From: [Clostridium] celerecrescens 18A
Lineage (GTDB): Bacteria > Bacillota > Clostridia > Lachnospirales > Lachnospiraceae
Assembly: GCF_002797975.1 (NCBI RefSeq)
Contig: NZ_PGET01000001.1
Coordinates: 3,665,501-3,729,500, forward strand
Length of the DNA: 64,000 nucleotides
Direction: 5' to 3'
The notes below the pieces were generated by a model. It was not told where the DNA came from. It did not search any database and saw nothing but the letters and a program-made list of their open reading frames with translations. Made by a program: the position numbers and the translations under genes. Positions 8,071 through 17,133 of this stretch are shown piece after piece; the stretch's first letter is position 1, and each line of letters starts with the position of its first letter.

Positions 8071-10659
8071 TTATTCCAGATAAGCAATCAGCTTCCGCCC
8101 GTCCTCCGACACGTCGATCACGATTGCATTTCCTGCCCGGACCTCATCCCCAAGAATGATCCTGGCCGCTAAAGTTTCCACATGCTTTTGCAGGTACCGC
8201 TTTAGGGGACGGGCTCCGTAAACCGGATCATAGCCCTGCTCCACCACAAACTCTTTTGCCTGGTCAGTCAATTCAATTTTTAATTCCCGATCTTCAATCC
8301 GTTTGTTTAAGTCCGCAAGAAGCAGGTCAACAATTCCTGCAATATTTTCCTTTTCAAGAGGCTTGAACAGGATTATTTCATCAAGACGGTTTAAGAATTC
8401 CGGACGGAAGTGGTTCCTTAAATCATTCATCACCATTGCCTCCGCATCCTCCCGGATTCTTCCGGCTTCATCTATACCCGTTAACAGATACTGGGAGCCG
8501 ATATTAGAGGTCATTATAATGATGGTGTTTTTAAAGTCAACGGTTTTTCCGGAAGAATCTGTGATCCGTCCATCGTCAAGAACCTGAAGCAGTACATTAA
8601 ATACATCAGGGTGAGCCTTTTCCACCTCATCAAAGAGCACTACAGAATAAGGCTTTCTCCTGACTGCCTCTGTCAGCTGGCCGCCCTCATCGTAGCCCAC
8701 ATATCCTGGAGGTGCACCGATCAGTCTGGATACGGAATGCTTCTCCATGTATTCGCTCATATCGATTCTGACAATGTTATTTTCATCGTCAAACAGATCT
8801 TCCGCCAAGGCCTTGGCAAGCTCGGTCTTTCCAACGCCCGTAGGTCCTAAAAACAGGAAGGAGCCAATGGGTTTGGTAGGATCCTTGATCCCTGCCTTGG
8901 AACGGATGATGGCTTCGGTTACCTTTATGACTGCCTCATCCTGGCCGATGACCCTCTTATGAAGCTCCTTATCAAGGTGGAGGGTTTTATTCCTTTCCCC
9001 TTCCGTCAGCCTGGCCACCGGAATTCCTGTCCACTTGGATACGATTCTTGAAATCTCATCTTCTGTTACACTCTCATGAACCAGGCTCATATCCTGGTTT
9101 CTCACCCGCTCTTCCTCTTCCGCCAATTCCTTCTGAAGCTGGGGAAGTTTTCCGTATTGTAACTCTGCCGCGCGGTTTAAATCATACTTTTGCTGCGCAG
9201 CCTGGATCTCCCGGTTCATATTCTCAATTTCTTCCCGCAGGGCGGATAACCGTTCTACGGATGACTTTTCATTTTCCCACTGGGCCTTCTGGGAAGCAAA
9301 CTCATCATGAAGCTCCGCTAATTCCTTCTGAAGCTCTGCAAGTCGGTCCTGGCTTAAACGGTCGGTTTCCTTCTTTAGGGCAGCCTCTTCAATCTCCATC
9401 TGCATAATTCGCCTGGAAAGCTCATCAAGCTCAGCCGGCATGGAGTCCAGCTCTGTCTTTATCATGGCACAGGCTTCATCCACTAAATCAATGGCCTTAT
9501 CCGGCAGAAAACGTTCGCTGATATAGCGGTCAGACAAAGCGGCCGCCGATACCAGGGCAGAGTCTGTAATCTTTACCCCATGATAGACCTCATACCGCTC
9601 TTTCAGTCCTCTTAATATGGAAATGGTATCTTCCACCGTAGGTTCGTCGACCATGACCGGCTGGAACCTCCGCTCCAAGGCCTGATCCTTTTCAATATAC
9701 TGGCGGTATTCATCAAGGGTGGTGGCTCCGATGCAGTGAAGCTCGCCTCTGGCCAGCATAGGCTTTAACATATTGCCCGCGTCCATGGAACCTTCTGTCT
9801 TACCTGCTCCTACAATGGTATGAAGCTCATCAATAAACAGAATGATCTGGCCATCGCTTTTCTTCACTTCATCAAGAACTGCCTTTAAACGTTCCTCAAA
9901 TTCCCCACGGTACTTGGCTCCTGCCAGCAATGCTCCCATGTCAAGGGCAAACAGCTTTTTGTCCTTTAATCCCTCCGGTATATCGCCCCGGACAATCCTT
10001 TGAGCCAGACCTTCTACTACTGCAGTCTTACCGACTCCAGGCTCACCGATCAAAACCGGATTGTTCTTCGTCTTTCTGGAAAGGATCCGCACCACATTCC
10101 GGATCTCGCTGTCCCTGCCGATGACCGGATCCAGCTTCTGGTCCCTGGCCCGCTCCACCATATCATAGCCGTATTTGGTAAGGGTATCATAGGTTGCCTC
10201 CGGGTTGTCATTGACTACACGCTGGTTACCTCTTACTGTGGAAAGGGCCTGTAAAAAGTTTTCCTTGGTTATGCCATAACTCCGAAACAGTTCCTTTACC
10301 GCTTTGGAGGGCTGCTTTAACATGGCTAAGAATAAATGCTCAACAGAAACGTATTCATCTCCCATGGCCTTTGCTTCATCCTCGGCGTTTATTAAGACCT
10401 TATTTAAATCATTGCTGATGTAAATCTGTCCTCCCCTGACCTTGGGAAGTTTTTCTATTGCCTGAGCCGTTTCATTTAAGAATTGCTCTTTTTGTATATT
10501 CATCTTGGTAATGAGTTTCAAAATCAGGCTGTCTTCAATGGTAAGAAGGCTGCACAGCATATGTTCCTGCTCGATCTGCTGATTTCCATATTCATATGCA
10601 AGCTTTTCGCAATTCTGGACGGCTTCCATCGACTTTTGCGTAAATTTATTGATGTTCAT
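8071..10659 (-). CDS. clpB: ATP-dependent disaggregase ClpB
   Basis: This 862-residue AAA+ chaperone resolubilises protein aggregates with DnaK. An N-terminal Clp_N double repeat (residues about 6-145) is followed by the first AAA domain (Walker A GEPGVGKT at about 205-212), a long coiled-coil middle domain rich in Glu/Lys/Gln (about 400-525), and the second AAA domain (GPTGVGKT near 600, and [13 protein letters not shown] pore loop). The middle domain marks it as ClpB rather than ClpC or ClpA. The frame opens 36 codons earlier, but AGGAGCTATT precedes the ATG at 10659 and [10 protein letters not shown] is the family N-terminus. I saw no CIRCE or CtsR operator upstream, only a plain sigma-A promoter. 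Confidence 0.97.
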   Translation of the reverse strand: MNINKFTQKSMEAVQNCEKLAYEYGNQQIEQEHMLCSLLTIEDSLILKLITKMNIQKEQFLNETAQAIEKLPKVRGGQIYISNDLNKVLINAEDEAKAMGDEYVSVEHLFLAMLKQPSKAVKELFRSYGITKENFLQALSTVRGNQRVVNDNPEATYDTLTKYGYDMVERARDQKLDPVIGRDSEIRNVVRILSRKTKNNPVLIGEPGVGKTAVVEGLAQRIVRGDIPEGLKDKKLFALDMGALLAGAKYRGEFEERLKAVLDEVKKSDGQIILFIDELHTIVGAGKTEGSMDAGNMLKPMLARGELHCIGATTLDEYRQYIEKDQALERRFQPVMVDEPTVEDTISILRGLKERYEVYHGVKITDSALVSAAALSDRYISERFLPDKAIDLVDEACAMIKTELDSMPAELDELSRRIMQMEIEEAALKKETDRLSQDRLAELQKELAELHDEFASQKAQWENEKSSVERLSALREEIENMNREIQAAQQKYDLNRAAELQYGKLPQLQKELAEEEERVRNQDMSLVHESVTEDEISRIVSKWTGIPVARLTEGERNKTLHLDKELHKRVIGQDEAVIKVTEAIIRSKAGIKDPTKPIGSFLFLGPTGVGKTELAKALAEDLFDDENNIVRIDMSEYMEKHSVSRLIGAPPGYVGYDEGGQLTEAVRRKPYSVVLFDEVEKAHPDVFNVLLQVLDDGRITDSSGKTVDFKNTIIIMTSNIGSQYLLTGIDEAGRIREDAEAMVMNDLRNHFRPEFLNRLDEIILFKPLEKENIAGIVDLLLADLNKRIEDRELKIELTDQAKEFVVEQGYDPVYGARPLKRYLQKHVETLAARIILGDEVRAGNAIVIDVSEDGRKLIAYLE

Positions 10660-10716
10660 AATAGCTCCTCCTTTTTCTCCGTTATGTAAAAGCATTGCTT
10701 TATTTGTTCTATATGT

Positions 10717-10745
10717 AATATAACAAATAGTGTTTCCTGTGTCAA
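10717..10745 (-). promoter_or_regulatory. Strong sigma-A promoter of clpB
   Basis: On the minus strand there is a consensus TTGACA, a 17-bp spacer, then TATATT. It lies about 60 bp upstream of the clpB start. No heat-shock repressor site overlaps it by eye. Confidence 0.8.
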
Positions 10746-10880
10746 GATATTTTTTTCCGGATTCCAACAGAATTCCAACGAAAATCTTACAGTTTCAAAC
10801 CCTGCATTGTTTTTTCCAGGACCTTCCTCTATAATCAAAGCAGTGATTCTTATCCCTTACATTCAGGAGGTGGCACCTTA

Positions 10881-11414
10881 ATGAAAAATATTTCCCGCCG
10901 CGGGTTAATGCTCCATGGAGCAGCCGCTGCTGTTTCCCTGTTTCTTTTTATAGCCATAGTCCCCTTTAACAGCTTTGCCCACACAAAGGATGAATCCATA
11001 TATCTGTCCGGTGCCTGGATAAAGGATGAGGTTGGCTGGCGTTTTTTTAATCAATGGAATTCCGCCTATCCAGCCGGTAAATGGGCGGAATACCAAAGCC
11101 ATTCCTATTATTTCATGGACAATGGGTACATGGCAACCAGCTGGCGTTTCATCAATGACAACTGGTATTATTTTAATCCCAATCAGGGAAAAGAGGAAGG
11201 CGCTATGGTAACCGGCTGGGTTTATGACTCAGATCTTTGCGGCTGGTTCTACACAAACCAGATTGGAATCATGGTAACCGGTTGGCATAAAATCGATGGC
11301 TTCTGGTACTATTTTAACCCGAAATCCAACGGTCTACTCGGTCTTATGGCTGTAAACCAGTTTGTTGACGGTTCCTATGTGGATGCAAACGGACGCATGA
11401 ATGAAGTCAGGTAA
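10881..11414 (+). CDS. Secreted protein with glucan/choline-type cell-wall-binding repeats
   Basis: This 177-residue protein has a signal peptide (positively charged MKNISRRG, then a hydrophobic core ending near SFAHT at residue 35). The rest is made of aromatic CW_binding repeats (NWYYFNPNQG, GWFYTN, FWYYFNPKSN, each preceded by a TGW-type turn). Such repeats bind choline- or glycan-decorated envelope polymers. There is no catalytic domain, so it may be a small wall-associated protein or a binding module alone. A GGAGGTGGCACCTTA site precedes the ATG. It lies between clpB (divergent) and a MATE gene (convergent), with a shared terminator. Confidence 0.83.
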   Translation: MKNISRRGLMLHGAAAAVSLFLFIAIVPFNSFAHTKDESIYLSGAWIKDEVGWRFFNQWNSAYPAGKWAEYQSHSYYFMDNGYMATSWRFINDNWYYFNPNQGKEEGAMVTGWVYDSDLCGWFYTNQIGIMVTGWHKIDGFWYYFNPKSNGLLGLMAVNQFVDGSYVDANGRMNEVR

Positions 11415-11420
11415 ACAAAG

Positions 11421-11460
11421 AAAAGAGCAGTGCTGCTTAAGAAACAGACACCGCTCTTTT
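11421..11460. terminator. Bidirectional terminator between wall-binding protein and MATE gene
   Basis: AAAAGAGC and GCTCTTTT form the outer stem with T-rich tails on both strands (TTTTTTCTATT on plus, TTTTCTTTG on minus). The MATE stop codon at 11437 lies inside it. Confidence 0.8.
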
Positions 11461-12759
11461 TTCTATTCCCCGGAATCTCCAGCTAAATAAAACCGCACGG
11501 AAAATCCAGTCAATAAACATTCCATACCATACACCCATGACGCCTGTATTCATCACACGTACGAAGAGATAAGCAAAAGCGATCCGGAACAGCCACATGG
11601 AGAATATGGACACCACCATGGTAAATTTGGCATCCATAGAAGCTCTCAGGGCATAAGGAATGGTAAAGGCCAAAGGCCATACGATCATCGCATAGCTGTG
11701 GACCACCACCATCCGGACGGATATTTTTGCAGCCTCCCCCGAAAGGTTGTAGACAGAAGCAAGCTGGTCTGAAAATACAACCATGACCGTACACAACAAA
11801 AGAAGGATCCCGTAATTAGCGCCAACCAAAAGTCTGGTATAGCGCTTTGCCTCCTTTTTCTCTCCCGCTCCCACACATTGTCCAACAATGGTGATCAGAC
11901 CCAGGCCTATGGCATTGCCCGGCAGATACAGCAGGGTCACCAGGTTGGAGGCCACTGCGTAGCTGGCAAGCGCCGCCGTTCCCAGGGAAGAAACCAGGCT
12001 TTGCAGCGCAAGCTTACCAAACTGGAACATGCCGTTTTCAAGGCCGTTTGGAATACCAATGGACAGTATCTTCTTAATCATCGGAATGTCTGGCTTAAGA
12101 TCCTCCAGACGGTTGATCCTTACAACATTGCCAGGACTTTGAATCATGAAAAGCATCACTACCGCAGCGGCCACCCGGCAAAACAGGGTAGGCCATGCCA
12201 GGCCGGTCACTCCCATATGAAGGCCGTATATACAGACTGCATTTCCACCAACATTCACGGTATTTATCACAAGGGAAACTGCCATGGAAGCCTTGGAGTT
12301 TCCCATGGATCGGAATAAGGCCGCACAGGAATTATAGACTGCCACAAAGGGATAGGACAGGGCCGTGATCCAGAAATAAACCACGGCGGCGTTCATGACT
12401 GACTCATCCACACTGCCGAAAATGGCTTTTAAAAGGCCTCCCCTGCCTGCCAGTGCAATAAGGGTAACAAGCACTGACAGAACAGTCGTGACTCCAATGA
12501 GCTGCCCCGCTGCCTTGCAGGCATTCTCTGACTGCTTTTTCCCAAGATACTGGGACGATATGACAGCCCCTCCGGTAGCTAGTGCCGACAGCATCTGAAT
12601 GATCAGAATGTTGATGGATTCCACCAGAGAAACTCCGGAAACAGATGCCTCTCCCACTGCCGCCGCCATCATGACATTCACCATTCCTACTAAAACGATC
12701 AATATCTGTTCCACGATCAAAGGGGCCAGCAGCTTTATCAAATCTTTTCTAGTAAACAT
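11437..12759 (-). CDS. MATE family efflux transporter
   Basis: This 440-residue integral membrane protein has about twelve hydrophobic helices in two homologous MatE halves. The first half begins at KDLIKLLAPLIVEQILIVLVGMVNVMMAAAVGE; the second half begins around IPMIKKILSIGIPNGLEN. MATE proteins export cationic drugs or metabolites using Na+ or H+ gradients; the substrate here is unknown. The start has GAGGAAGCTTA upstream. It follows a Gfo/Idh/MocA oxidoreductase by 14 nt on the same strand, so the two are likely one transcript. The 3' end lies inside the shared terminator. Confidence 0.9.
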   Translation of the reverse strand: MFTRKDLIKLLAPLIVEQILIVLVGMVNVMMAAAVGEASVSGVSLVESINILIIQMLSALATGGAVISSQYLGKKQSENACKAAGQLIGVTTVLSVLVTLIALAGRGGLLKAIFGSVDESVMNAAVVYFWITALSYPFVAVYNSCAALFRSMGNSKASMAVSLVINTVNVGGNAVCIYGLHMGVTGLAWPTLFCRVAAAVVMLFMIQSPGNVVRINRLEDLKPDIPMIKKILSIGIPNGLENGMFQFGKLALQSLVSSLGTAALASYAVASNLVTLLYLPGNAIGLGLITIVGQCVGAGEKKEAKRYTRLLVGANYGILLLLCTVMVVFSDQLASVYNLSGEAAKISVRMVVVHSYAMIVWPLAFTIPYALRASMDAKFTMVVSIFSMWLFRIAFAYLFVRVMNTGVMGVWYGMFIDWIFRAVLFSWRFRGIEKRAVSVS

Positions 12760-12773
12760 TAAGCTTCCTCTTA

Positions 12774-13754
12774 TTATGCCTCAAACGGGTAACGGATTCC
12801 CCACTGTTTTCTTAGCTCATCCATGACCTTCATAACGTCCAGGGTTGCCTTATGAGGCATCTGGGGACACTCTGTCCAGCCATTTCTAATGGCTTCCCCG
12901 CTGGCTTCAATCTGGTATTCATATCCTGATATCTGTTCCGGCCTGATGTGAGTTTCAAGCAGCTCCCTATTGGCATCATAAACCCGGATAGACTCAAAAT
13001 TATTGACATTCTCAACTACAAGGTATCCCTTTGTTCCATATATGACTCCCATACGGTCAGAGAGCACCCGCAGGGAACTGTTTAAAATTGCCATCTTTCC
13101 TCCAGGATAGCATAGGGTTATGCTGTTCTGGGCGTCCACTCCGCTGTCTGTCTTAATCACACTGGACTGGATATCTGTAATCTCATCACCAAAAACAATG
13201 GAAGCGAAATTAAGAGTGTACACTCCAACATCTAGAAGGGCCCCCCCTGCAAGCTCCGGCTTTATAAGGCGCGGCTTGTCAGAAACCAGATAACAGAGAT
13301 TTGCCGTAAGGGTCATAGGCTCTCCGATAACACCTGAGTTTAAAACCTCTTTCAGGGTTTTAGCCATAGGCATGTAACGTACCCACATGGCTTCCGTTAT
13401 CATAAGATTTTTTTCCTCCGCCAGATCGGTCATCTCCTTGGCCTGAGCATAGTTGGCGGCAAAGGCCTTTTCACAGAGAACATGCTTTCCGTTTTCCAGG
13501 CACAGCTTCGCATTACTGCAATGCTCAGAATGAGGTGTTGCAATGTAGATCAGCTGAATATCCGGGTCTTTCACAAGTTCCTCGTAAGAGCCGTAAGCCC
13601 TTTCAATGGAAAAACGTGCCGCAAATTCCTCCGCTTTTTCCAGGCTTCTTGAGGCTGCTCCCAACAGAACTACCTGCGGCATCTGAAGCATTGTATTTGC
13701 CAGTACCGATGCGATCCTACCTGTTCCCATGATTCCGATTTTTAACGCTTCCAT
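12774..13754 (-). CDS. Gfo/Idh/MocA-family NAD(P)-dependent oxidoreductase
   Basis: This is a 326-residue cytosolic dehydrogenase. An N-terminal Rossmann fold (IGIMGTGRIASVLANTM, residues 6-22) precedes the family CEK catalytic-lysine motif (HVLCEKAF, near residue 94), followed by the C-terminal alpha/beta domain (ELAGGALLDVGVYTLNFA). It resembles the dihydrodiol/xylose dehydrogenase branch. The substrate, probably a sugar or polyol, cannot be predicted. It is paralogous and equal in length to the frame at 29687-30667. GGAGGTTTAAGAC precedes the ATG. It is 14 nt upstream of the MATE gene. Confidence 0.87.
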   Translation of the reverse strand: MEALKIGIMGTGRIASVLANTMLQMPQVVLLGAASRSLEKAEEFAARFSIERAYGSYEELVKDPDIQLIYIATPHSEHCSNAKLCLENGKHVLCEKAFAANYAQAKEMTDLAEEKNLMITEAMWVRYMPMAKTLKEVLNSGVIGEPMTLTANLCYLVSDKPRLIKPELAGGALLDVGVYTLNFASIVFGDEITDIQSSVIKTDSGVDAQNSITLCYPGGKMAILNSSLRVLSDRMGVIYGTKGYLVVENVNNFESIRVYDANRELLETHIRPEQISGYEYQIEASGEAIRNGWTECPQMPHKATLDVMKVMDELRKQWGIRYPFEA

Positions 13755-13825
13755 GTCTTAAACCTCCGCTCAATTATTTCATATATTTTCCTGTTCAGTA
13801 TAGCACATGTAAAGAGTCTGTACAA

Positions 13826-14749
13826 TTATTCTTTTGGATTGTCCAGAGGGGCTGACCCTTTGCACTCCTGCTCCATCCTTTGAACCAGTTCAATAAATGC
13901 TTTCATCTCTCTGCTTATCCATTTATCCCTGTGATACACCATCTGTCTCCAGGATTGAAAGTGAAAATCCTTCATGTTAAGAGGCATTAAGGTTCCTTCC
14001 TTTATATCCCTGCAAATAGTGAACTCCGGAAGAAAAGAGATCCCTGCGCTGCTGCGGAGAAGCTTGATGATGAATTCTGTATTGCCGATCTCCAGAAAGG
14101 GATGAACCTTTTTTCCATAAGCAGCAAGGTACTGCTCCAGCATAAGCCGGTAGCTGGCATCCTTTTCCGTAAGGATCATTGGCTGTGAAATGACCTGATC
14201 AATGGTTAGACCTGTTTCCATTCCAAAAGGATGGTTCTTTGAAGCGGCAAAAATAATGTTTTCAGGCTTTTCCATCACTTTCACCCATTTTGAATCATAC
14301 ATGCGCTTATCAAGGAAATACACCAGATCAATGGTATTATTGTTCATCATGGTAAGAAGCGCATCAGGGGAGTCCACAACAATGCTCACGTTGACTAAGG
14401 GATAAAGGCGGTGAAATTCCTGAATGAGGGACGGAAACAAGGTAGAACAGATGGACTCTATGGTCCCGATCACCAGCCTTCCGGTAAGCTCCGAGGATAC
14501 GGATAAAATATTTTTTACATGGGTTAAGTTCTTCACCACATCAGCCGCATATTCATAAAATGTTTCTCCCTCATGAGTCAGGGTCGTCTGCTTCCCGATC
14601 CGGTCAAACAAATGCACATTTAATTCCCGTTCCAGCTGTTTGATCTGCACGGTGACAGCAGCCTGGGAATAACCAAGCTTTTCAGCCGCCCTGCAAAAAC
14701 TTTTCCTGTTTGCCACCTCTAAAAACGTCTTTATTTCCCGAAGCTCCAT
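13826..14749 (-). CDS. LysR-family transcriptional regulator
   Basis: This 307-residue regulator has an N-terminal winged helix-turn-helix (MELREIKTFLEVANRKSFCRAAEKLGYSQ..., residues 1-60) and a C-terminal periplasmic-binding-like effector domain (GRLVIGTIESICSTLFPSLIQEF onward). LysR proteins usually control a divergent neighbour, here the cysteine desulfidase gene at 14919. The effector is therefore plausibly cysteine or a related metabolite, which is inference. GGGGAGGAATTTTAAG gives a clear start. Confidence 0.92.
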   Translation of the reverse strand: MELREIKTFLEVANRKSFCRAAEKLGYSQAAVTVQIKQLERELNVHLFDRIGKQTTLTHEGETFYEYAADVVKNLTHVKNILSVSSELTGRLVIGTIESICSTLFPSLIQEFHRLYPLVNVSIVVDSPDALLTMMNNNTIDLVYFLDKRMYDSKWVKVMEKPENIIFAASKNHPFGMETGLTIDQVISQPMILTEKDASYRLMLEQYLAAYGKKVHPFLEIGNTEFIIKLLRSSAGISFLPEFTICRDIKEGTLMPLNMKDFHFQSWRQMVYHRDKWISREMKAFIELVQRMEQECKGSAPLDNPKE

Positions 14750-14780
14750 CTTAAAATTCCTCCCCTTTATAATTTAAAAA

Positions 14781-14812
14781 TATTAAACGTTATCTTAAAA
14801 ACGTTAAATTTT
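14781..14812. promoter_or_regulatory. Candidate LysR operator in divergent region
   Basis: Two AACGTT palindromes (14786-14791 and 14800-14805) are embedded in TTAAACGTTA and AAACGTTAAAT, 14 bp apart, in the 169-bp gap between the LysR gene and the cysteine desulfidase gene. Dyads of this kind in a divergent gap are typical LysR contact sites. A candidate plus-strand promoter (TTCACA, 16 bp, TATAAC) follows. Confidence 0.45.
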
Positions 14813-14918
14813 ACATTCACACTTTTATATGGTACATTATAACTGATTAGAAATCAATGATTATTGACAGGCAGTTTACGAAAAATTATGATACTCTCAG
14901 AAAGGAATTAATGTTCAT

Positions 14919-16193
14919 ATGGAAAGGGAATGTAATAAATACCGCGCCTATGTGCAGATACTAAAGGAAGAACTTCTTCCCGCTATGGGCTGTACCGAAC
15001 CGATCGCCCTGGCTTATGCTGCCGCAGTAGCCAGAAAAGCACTGGGACAAATGCCTGATAAAGTGGTGGTGGCAGCCAGTGGAAGCATTATTAAGAATGT
15101 GAAATCCGTGATCGTCCCCAACACAGGCCATTTAAAAGGCATTCCTGCGGCTGTTGCGGCAGGGATTGTGGCAGGGAATCCGGAAAGAGAGCTGGAGGTC
15201 ATAGCAGAGGTCTCGCCAGAGCAGATGATACAGATGAGAGAATTTATGAAGGAACGAGAGATCACGGTAGAGCATCTGGATCAGGGGATTAATTTTGACA
15301 TTCTTGTTACTCTGCATAAGGGATCGTCCTATAGCAGGGTACGCATTGCGGGTTACCACACCAACATCGTACTCATTGAAACGGATGGGACCATACAAAA
15401 GAAAAAAGAAACAGCTTTAGAAGAAGAGACGCTGACCGACCGGAATTTACTCAATATGGAGGATATCTGGGACTTTATCAATTCCGTGGATATCTCTGAC
15501 ATACAGGAAATCCTGGACCGCCAGATCCGTTACAACTGGGCCATTGCCGAAGAGGGGCTTAAGGAAAGCTATGGAGCCAATATCGGCAAGGTACTCCTTA
15601 AAAATTCCGGAGATGACTTATCCGTCAGGGCAAAGGCCATGGCGGCTGCAGGTTCTGATGCCAGAATGAATGGCTGCGGACTGCCGGTCGTTATCAATTC
15701 CGGAAGCGGAAATCAGGGGATCACCGTTTCCGTACCTGTTATCGTATATGCAAAGGCCTTAAAGGTCAGCGAAGAGAAATTGTACCGTGCTTTAGCCTTA
15801 TCCAATCTGGCCGCCATTCACCAGAAAACCCCCATCGGCAGATTATCCGCTTATTGCGGAGCCGTCAATGCAGGAGCCGGGGCTGGAGCCGGAATTGCCT
15901 ATCTCTGCGGAGGTGGCTATGAGGAAGTCATCCATACCATCGTCAATGCGCTCGCCATTGTCTCCGGTATCGTATGCGATGGGGCAAAATCCTCCTGCGC
16001 AGCAAAGATCGCTTCTTCCATAGAAGCCGGAATTCTAGGTTACAATATGTACATGCAGGGACAGCAATTCTTTGACGGCGACGGAATCGTCACCAAAGGC
16101 GTGGAGGCTACCCTTAGAAATGTTGGAAGACTTGGAAGAGAAGGAATGAGGGAAACCAACAAGGAAATTATACAGATGATGATAGGGGTATAA
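14919..16193 (+). CDS. cyuA: L-cysteine desulfidase (CyuA/YhaM, UPF0597 family)
   Basis: This 424-residue protein belongs to the UPF0597 family related to the serine dehydratase alpha chain. Characterised members are Fe-S enzymes that convert L-cysteine to pyruvate, sulfide and ammonia. Conserved cysteines are visible in MGCTEP (Cys25), NGCGLPVV, YCGAVNAGAGAGAGIAYLCGGG and IVCDGAKSSCAAK. There is no signal peptide. The divergent LysR gene suggests cysteine-responsive control. The ribosome site AAAGGA is about 12 nt from the ATG, rather far. A strong hairpin follows the stop. Confidence 0.85.
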   Translation: MERECNKYRAYVQILKEELLPAMGCTEPIALAYAAAVARKALGQMPDKVVVAASGSIIKNVKSVIVPNTGHLKGIPAAVAAGIVAGNPERELEVIAEVSPEQMIQMREFMKEREITVEHLDQGINFDILVTLHKGSSYSRVRIAGYHTNIVLIETDGTIQKKKETALEEETLTDRNLLNMEDIWDFINSVDISDIQEILDRQIRYNWAIAEEGLKESYGANIGKVLLKNSGDDLSVRAKAMAAAGSDARMNGCGLPVVINSGSGNQGITVSVPVIVYAKALKVSEEKLYRALALSNLAAIHQKTPIGRLSAYCGAVNAGAGAGAGIAYLCGGGYEEVIHTIVNALAIVSGIVCDGAKSSCAAKIASSIEAGILGYNMYMQGQQFFDGDGIVTKGVEATLRNVGRLGREGMRETNKEIIQMMIGV

Positions 16194-16199
16194 CATAGA

Positions 16200-16243
16200 A
16201 AAGACAGCAATTCCGGGGGGCATCCTGGAATTGCTGTCTTTTC
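16200..16243. terminator. Bidirectional terminator, 16-bp perfect stem
   Basis: AAAAGACAGCAATTCC pairs perfectly with GGAATTGCTGTCTTTT across a 12-nt loop, between the convergent cysteine desulfidase and chitosanase genes. A/T runs at both ends allow action in both directions. Confidence 0.88.
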
Positions 16244-16258
16244 ACCCTAATCGCTATA

Positions 16259-17092
16259 TCATTGCTCAATCTTAAAGGGATCTCCATACATTTCCCACAC
16301 AAGAGGCTTTTGTAAAGAATAATTCTCTTCCTTTAAGAATTTCCTTTGGGCAATTGTTCGGCTTAAGTCTTCATGTGCACTTTCAAGTTTCATTACCTTA
16401 TCTCTCTCATCAAGAAAAGCCGTTAGATAATCCGCTTCATTTCCTCCATCTGCCGGAGATTTCGCTTTATTTATTGCAGCCTCTCTTATGCCAGGAAAAC
16501 TTTCTTCATATGGAACGGATCCATCACCAGGGCCATGCATTACGATTGCATCATAGTAAATGAACTGACCCAAAATGGATAATCCATCTTTTACTGCCTG
16601 ATCAACTGCCGGATTAAAATACATATCATCTCTGATTTTGTTCTGCGCTTCCTGAAATTCTGCATCTTCGCTGGCAGCCTTCCAGTCATCTTCAAAAGCT
16701 TCCCCTAATCCTTCATGAGAATCCGAACCATTCACTTTTTCAAGAGCTCCTATGTATTTAGCCAGCAGATTCTCTGATTTTGTTTCTGTATAGCCTTTTA
16801 CTAATTGCAGCATATCTCCCGTTCCAGAACAAAACCCGATGATTCCGGCTGTGTAACCTCTTCCGTCTTCAATATCTTCAATATAGCTGTATTGAGCCTT
16901 CCAATCCAACGAAGAATTTTCTGCACTGGAAACCAACTCCATCGCTATCTCCTTCTTTTCTGAGTCTTTCAAAGAACTGCTGCCTTCGTCTTTCTTTAAT
17001 TGACCGCCGGTTTGGTTCGAAGCACATCCTGTCAAAATCAATAACCCTATGAGAGATACAATAACCATGATTTTGTTAGCTTTTTTATTCAA
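16259..17092 (-). CDS. GH46 chitosanase, lipoprotein
   Basis: This 277-residue protein is predicted to cut beta-1,4-glucosamine chains at the cell surface. A lipoprotein signal (MIVSLIGLLILTGC type, lipobox Cys23) is followed by a Ser/Lys-rich linker and the GH46 domain. SSAENSSLDW carries the general acid Glu58 and IEDGRGYTAGI the second acid Asp76. Their 18-residue spacing is the same as Glu22-Asp40 of the Streptomyces N174 enzyme. The start codon is TTG at 17092, supported by AAAGGAG nine bases upstream and no better in-frame ATG. It follows the GH4 gene by 41 nt, so it belongs to the PTS operon. Confidence 0.87.
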   Translation of the reverse strand: MNKKANKIMVIVSLIGLLILTGCASNQTGGQLKKDEGSSSLKDSEKKEIAMELVSSAENSSLDWKAQYSYIEDIEDGRGYTAGIIGFCSGTGDMLQLVKGYTETKSENLLAKYIGALEKVNGSDSHEGLGEAFEDDWKAASEDAEFQEAQNKIRDDMYFNPAVDQAVKDGLSILGQFIYYDAIVMHGPGDGSVPYEESFPGIREAAINKAKSPADGGNEADYLTAFLDERDKVMKLESAHEDLSRTIAQRKFLKEENYSLQKPLVWEMYGDPFKIEQ

Positions 17093-17133
17093 AAAAATGA
17101 TCTCCTTTCAATAAACAAAGGTTTACTGACGGC

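Noticed and set aside
10660..10767. Upstream extension of ClpB by 36 codons
   Set aside because: It crosses the predicted promoter region and lacks the family N-terminus; the ATG at 10659 has the ribosome site.
10660..10860. CIRCE or CtsR operator upstream of clpB
   Set aside because: I looked for TTAGCACTC-type and tandem GTCAAA-type repeats and found neither.
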